A stretch of 64,000 nt of DNA, from positions 496,001 to 560,000 of the forward strand of contig CAVSBW010000002.1 of NCBI GenBank assembly GCA_963726295.1, in the 5' to 3' direction. This document shows, piece by piece, positions 60,927 through 64,000 of this stretch. The notes beneath the pieces are model-generated. The model was given only the letters and a program-made list of their open reading frames with translations. It made no database searches and was not told the DNA's origin. A program made the position numbers and the translations under genes. This stretch comes from DASSQJ01 sp963726295. Its GTDB lineage: Bacteria > Actinomycetota > Actinomycetes > Actinomycetales > Dermatophilaceae. The stretch's first letter is position 1; each line of letters begins with the position of its first letter.

Positions 60927-62726
60927 TCAGCCCTGCGCCCGGGCCAGCTCGTCGTCGACGACGGACTCGTCGAGCTTGGTGAACACCGGCGCCGGCTTGC
61001 TGATCGGGGTGCCCGGGATCACCGGCCGTGACTCCCACCGCGGCGTCCCGGAGTACTCGCCCGTGATGACGGGATACTCGCGCTCCTCGTCCTCCGGGTC
61101 GAGACCGCGCACCGTCTCCAGGCGCGGCATCGGGACGAACTCCCCCTCACCGCCGAGCGCGGCGTGCACCCGGTTGGCCGCGTGCGGGAGGAAGGGTGCC
61201 AGCATCGTGTTCAGGTCGGACACGCACTGGACGAGGGTGTGCAGCACCGCCGCCAGACGCTCGCGCTGGTCCTCGCCCTTGAGCTTGAACGGCTCCGTGC
61301 GCGAGACGTAGGCGTTGACCTCACCGACGACGCGCATCGCCTCGGCGATCGCCGCCTTCTGGCGGTGCCGCTCGAGCAGCCCACCCACGGTGTCGAAGCC
61401 GGCCAGGACGGCCGCGCGGACCTCCTCGTCCACCGGCTCGAGCGGGCCCGGGGTGGGCACCTCGCCGAAGTTCTTGGCCACCATCGCCGCTGTCCGCGAG
61501 ACCAGGTTTCCCCACCCGGCGACGAGCTCGGAGTTGTTGCGCTGCACGAACTCGCGCCAGGTGAAGTTGGCGTCCTGGCTCTCCGGCCCGGCGGCGCAGA
61601 TGAAGTAGCGGATGCCGTCGGGTCCGTACCGCTCGAGGACGTCGCGGACGAGGATCGTGTAGCCGCGCGAGGTCGAGAACTGCTTGCCCTCCATGGTGAG
61701 GAACTCGCTCGACACCACCTCGGTCGGCAGGTTCAGCTCACCGAATGTACCGGGCTCGCCTCCGCGAGAACCCTTTCCGGCGTAGCCGAGCAGCTCGGCC
61801 GGCCAGATCTGCGAGTGGAAGGTGATGTTGTCCTTGCCCATGAAGTAGTAGGAGACCGCCTCGGGGTCGTTCCACCACTCCCGCCAGCGGTCGGGCTCAC
61901 CCTGCCGTCGGGCCCACTCGACCGACGCGGACAGGTAGCCGATGACCGCGTCGAACCAGACGTAGAGCCGCTTGGCCGGGTTGTCACGCCACCCGTCGAG
62001 GGGCACGGGGATGCCCCAGTCGATGTCGCGCGTCATCGCCCGCGGCTTGATGTCGTCGAGGATGTTGAGACTGAACTTGATGACGTTGGGCCGCCACGTG
62101 CCGGAGGCGTCGCGTCCCTCGAGCCACTCGCGCAGCGCGTCGGCGAGCGCCGGCAGGTCGAGGAAGAAGTGCCGGGTCTGGACGAACTCGGGCGTCTCGC
62201 CGTTGATCTTGCTGCGCGGGTTGATGAGGTCCTCGGGCTCGAGCTGGTTGCCGCAGTTGTCGCACTGGTCGCCGCGCGCGTCGGGGTAGTGGCAGATGGG
62301 GCACTCGCCCTCGATGAAGCGGTCGGGAAGGGTGCGTCCGGTCGACGGCGAGATGGCCCCGAGCTGGGTGCGCTCGACCATGTAGCCGTTGAGCCAGTTC
62401 TGGTGGAACAGCTCCTGGGCCACGGCGTAGTGGTTGGCCGTCGTCGTGCGCGTGTAGAGGTCATAGGTGCAGCCGAGGTCGGCCAGCTCGCCGGCGATGA
62501 CGGCGTGGTTGCGGTCGACGAACTCGCGCGGGGTGACCCCCGCTCCGTCGGCCAGCACGAGGATCGGCGTGCCGTGCTCGTCGGAGCCGCTCACCATGAG
62601 CACGTCGTGACCCGCCATCCGCATGTACCGGCTGAAGACGTCGGACGGCACGCCGAACCCGGCGATGTGGCCGAGGTGGCGTGGGCCGTTGGCGTACGGC
62701 CAGGCGACGGCGGAGAGCACCTTCAT
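60927..62726 (-). CDS. metG: Methionyl-tRNA synthetase
   Basis: A 599-residue class I synthetase. HIGH-type motif PRHLGHIAG, zinc cysteines CPICHYPDARGDQCDNC (about 147-163), and the KMSKS-equivalent QFSTSRGYTI (STSRG, typical of actinobacteria). The C-terminal anticodon-binding domain is present; no tRNA-binding extension. ATG 62726 is 7 nt from TAGGAT (62734-62739, minus), so leaderless. Confidence 0.97.
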   Translation of the reverse strand: MKVLSAVAWPYANGPRHLGHIAGFGVPSDVFSRYMRMAGHDVLMVSGSDEHGTPILVLADGAGVTPREFVDRNHAVIAGELADLGCTYDLYTRTTTANHYAVAQELFHQNWLNGYMVERTQLGAISPSTGRTLPDRFIEGECPICHYPDARGDQCDNCGNQLEPEDLINPRSKINGETPEFVQTRHFFLDLPALADALREWLEGRDASGTWRPNVIKFSLNILDDIKPRAMTRDIDWGIPVPLDGWRDNPAKRLYVWFDAVIGYLSASVEWARRQGEPDRWREWWNDPEAVSYYFMGKDNITFHSQIWPAELLGYAGKGSRGGEPGTFGELNLPTEVVSSEFLTMEGKQFSTSRGYTILVRDVLERYGPDGIRYFICAAGPESQDANFTWREFVQRNNSELVAGWGNLVSRTAAMVAKNFGEVPTPGPLEPVDEEVRAAVLAGFDTVGGLLERHRQKAAIAEAMRVVGEVNAYVSRTEPFKLKGEDQRERLAAVLHTLVQCVSDLNTMLAPFLPHAANRVHAALGGEGEFVPMPRLETVRGLDPEDEEREYPVITGEYSGTPRWESRPVIPGTPISKPAPVFTKLDESVVDDELARAQG

Positions 62727-62733
62727 GGCCCGA

Positions 62734-62739
62734 ATCCTA
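62734..62739 (-). promoter_or_regulatory. -10 of leaderless metG
   Basis: TAGGAT on the minus strand ends 7 nt before ATG 62726 and no ribosome site is visible. Confidence 0.55.
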
Positions 62740-62782
62740 GGTGCCGGGCGGGGCCGACCCGCGCGCCCACCGTGGAGAGCGG

Positions 62783-63574
62783 TCACCTGGTCCATTCGTA
62801 CGGGGTGGTCGTGGTGACCTTGACCAGGCCCGAGCGTTCGAGGATCGGCCGCGAGTCCTCGGTGGAGTCGCTGTGCAGGATGGCCTTGCCCAGCGCGAGG
62901 GCGGAGCGTGCCCGCACCGCGGTCAGCGCACGGTAGATGCCCCGGCGCCGCCATGCCGGGAGGGTCGCACCGCCCCAGACGCCCGCCACGTCCGTGCCCG
63001 GCACCGGCTCCAGCCGCCCCGAGCTGACCATCTTCCCTTCCGCCTCGGCGACCCAGAGCTCCATCCCGTCGTCGCGTGACAACCGGAAGAGCAGGTCCTC
63101 GGCGCGCCGGGTCGAGATGGGGTCCCCGAAGGCCTCGTCGGCCATCGCGCTCATCTCGCGCACCTCGGCCTCATGGGTCAGCCGTCGCAGGGTCACCTCG
63201 TCGGGCAGCGGCACGTCGACGGCGAGCCCGGCAGCCGGGCCCATCATCACGGACTCGGGCTCCCCGGGCGCGAAGCCGTGGTCGACGAGCGCCTCGTGCA
63301 GCCCCGGGGCCACGTCGTGCCCGCGGGTCTTCCACTCGACGTCGACGACCGTGGGGTCGGTCCGGAAGTGCTCGAGCACCTCGGCCACCCACCTGCGCAC
63401 GGCCGCCGCGTCGGCACCCCCGAGGTCGCGGTAGGAGACGAAGCCCCGGCCCCCGGGAAAGACCGCCATCCGGATCGGCCCGAGGCGGGTCACCGACAGC
63501 GCACCGGGGGTCTCGGCGTCGGTCCGGAGCTGGTCGTCGTACACGCGCAGGAGGGTGTCGCGGTCGTAGTCCAC
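62783..63574 (-). CDS. GNAT-family N-acetyltransferase
   Basis: A 263-residue protein with a GNAT domain in the C-terminal half. The acetyl-CoA loop is in GATLPAWRRRGIYRALTAVRARSALALG (R/Q-X-X-G-X-G/A variant RRRGIY), followed by ILHSDSTEDSRPILERSGL. The N-terminal half (about 1-125) resembles a degenerate second GNAT-like fold. Substrate unknown. GTG 63574 has no clear ribosome site; CACCAT lies 8 nt upstream. Confidence 0.85.
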   Translation of the reverse strand: MDYDRDTLLRVYDDQLRTDAETPGALSVTRLGPIRMAVFPGGRGFVSYRDLGGADAAAVRRWVAEVLEHFRTDPTVVDVEWKTRGHDVAPGLHEALVDHGFAPGEPESVMMGPAAGLAVDVPLPDEVTLRRLTHEAEVREMSAMADEAFGDPISTRRAEDLLFRLSRDDGMELWVAEAEGKMVSSGRLEPVPGTDVAGVWGGATLPAWRRRGIYRALTAVRARSALALGKAILHSDSTEDSRPILERSGLVKVTTTTPYEWTR

Positions 63575-63677
63575 GAAGACAGATGGTGGCGCCTGCGGGG
63601 GGTCGGGGTCCAGCGGGTTGCGGGCCTTCTCGTGCCGTGGCAGGGCAACGTATCGGTCACGCCGGAACCGGCAGGGA

Positions 63678-63727
63678 TACGCTGGCGTCTGAGCGGCGTT
63701 GACCCCTCGGTCGCGACCACGAGGGGT
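63678..63727 (+). promoter_or_regulatory. Promoter and leader hairpin of the DUF4126 gene
   Basis: The -10 TACGCT (63678-63683) predicts a start near 63690. The leader contains ACCCCTCG/CGAGGGGT (63702-63709 and 63720-63727) around the 10-bp palindrome GGTCGCGACC. A leader of about 62 nt precedes GTG 63752. Confidence 0.4.
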
Positions 63728-63751
63728 GGTCGCCGCGGTTAGGAGGACGCC

Positions 63752-64000
63752 GTGCTGGCAGCCCTCACCGGGATGGGCCTGTCCGCTGCCGCGGGCCTGA
63801 ACGCCTACATCCCCTTCCTCGTCGTCGCGCTGCTCGCGCGCCTCACCGACGCCGTCGTGCTGCCGGTCGGCTACGAGTGGATGGAGAGCAACTGGGCCAT
63901 CGGCATCGGGCTCGTCCTGCTCCTCACCGAGATCGTCCTCGACAAGGTCCCGGCCGTCGACACCGTCAACGACACGATCCAGACGTTCATCCGGCCCAGC
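63752..64000 (+). CDS. DUF4126 family membrane protein (5' part)
   Basis: 83 codons from GTG 63752 run to the window edge, in frame. AGGAGG lies five bases upstream. The sequence LAALTGMGLSAAAGLNAYIPF fits the DUF4126 start: glycine/alanine-rich transmembrane helices followed by LLTEIVLDKVPAVDTVND. The acidic EIVLDKVP..D segment is family-typical. The function is unknown. Confidence 0.85.
   Translation, partial: MLAALTGMGLSAAAGLNAYIPFLVVALLARLTDAVVLPVGYEWMESNWAIGIGLVLLLTEIVLDKVPAVDTVNDTIQTFIRPS

Overview
The window looks like a core chromosomal segment of a very high-GC actinomycete, most likely in or near the Intrasporangiaceae/Dermatophilaceae (inference). Supporting genes are the mycothiol amidase mca, a resuscitation-promoting factor (rpfB), an actinobacterial FtsB/DUF501/Ppx operon, and MetRS with the STSRG variant of the KMSKS signature. 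Gene content and order resemble the M. tuberculosis stretch from Rv1007c (metG) to Rv1095 (phoH2), interrupted by lineage-specific insertions. This synteny is from memory of the H37Rv map and was not computed. I see no prophage, insertion sequence, CRISPR array or obvious defence island.

Layout. 0-12.7 kb: phoH-like, uppS, trhA, a small membrane protein with mca, a DUF4307 gene, greA, PhzF/VOC with a divergent AraC regulator, a GlmL/MutL-like ATPase with a class-V aminotransferase, metB and msrA. 12.7-23.1 kb: fadH, DUF1992, cbs, a methyltransferase, an FlK-like thioesterase, an SGNH hydrolase, RidA, a FadA-type thiolase, and a YccA/Bax-inhibitor membrane protein with a small partner. 23.2-34.4 kb: an odd tRNA with anticodon UAA, then (all minus strand) eno-ftsB-DUF501-ppx, psuK-psuG and mfd-lipoprotein-mazG. 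34.4-43.6 kb: a BY-kinase/Wzz protein, rplY-pth, an EamA exporter diverging from a CGNR protein, glmU-prs, and a HerA-like ATPase. 43.7-49.6 kb: a complete fructose PTS locus (fruR-fruK-fruA-ptsH-ptsI). 49.7-54.7 kb: the most accessory-looking part, with a secreted SLH/excalibur/GH12 protein, a divergent tRNA-Gln-like gene, a TetR regulator with a beta-propeller lipoprotein, and a trans-aconitate methyltransferase diverging from a MarR regulator. 54.8-64 kb: metG-tatD, rpfB-ksgA-ispE and an ABC-F protein, then a GNAT enzyme and the 5' part of a DUF4126 membrane protein.

How genes work together. Transsulfuration and methionine repair (cbs, metB, msrA), beta-oxidation (fadH, thiolase), cell-wall precursor and isoprenoid supply (glmU, ispE, uppS, rpfB), nucleotide and tRNA quality control (prs, mazG, psuK/psuG, pth, ksgA, metG) and fructose uptake are represented. 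Two sequence-level themes stand out. First, at least a dozen genes carry a TANNNT-like -10 hexamer ending 6-7 nt before the start codon, which predicts leaderless mRNAs. Second, many operons are stitched together by 4-bp GTGA/ATGA stop-start overlaps. Several intergenic palindromes (metB/msrA, trhA, the thiolase gene, and a two-copy 72-74 bp repeat) are the best candidates for undescribed elements. I did not find a convincing new multi-gene system.
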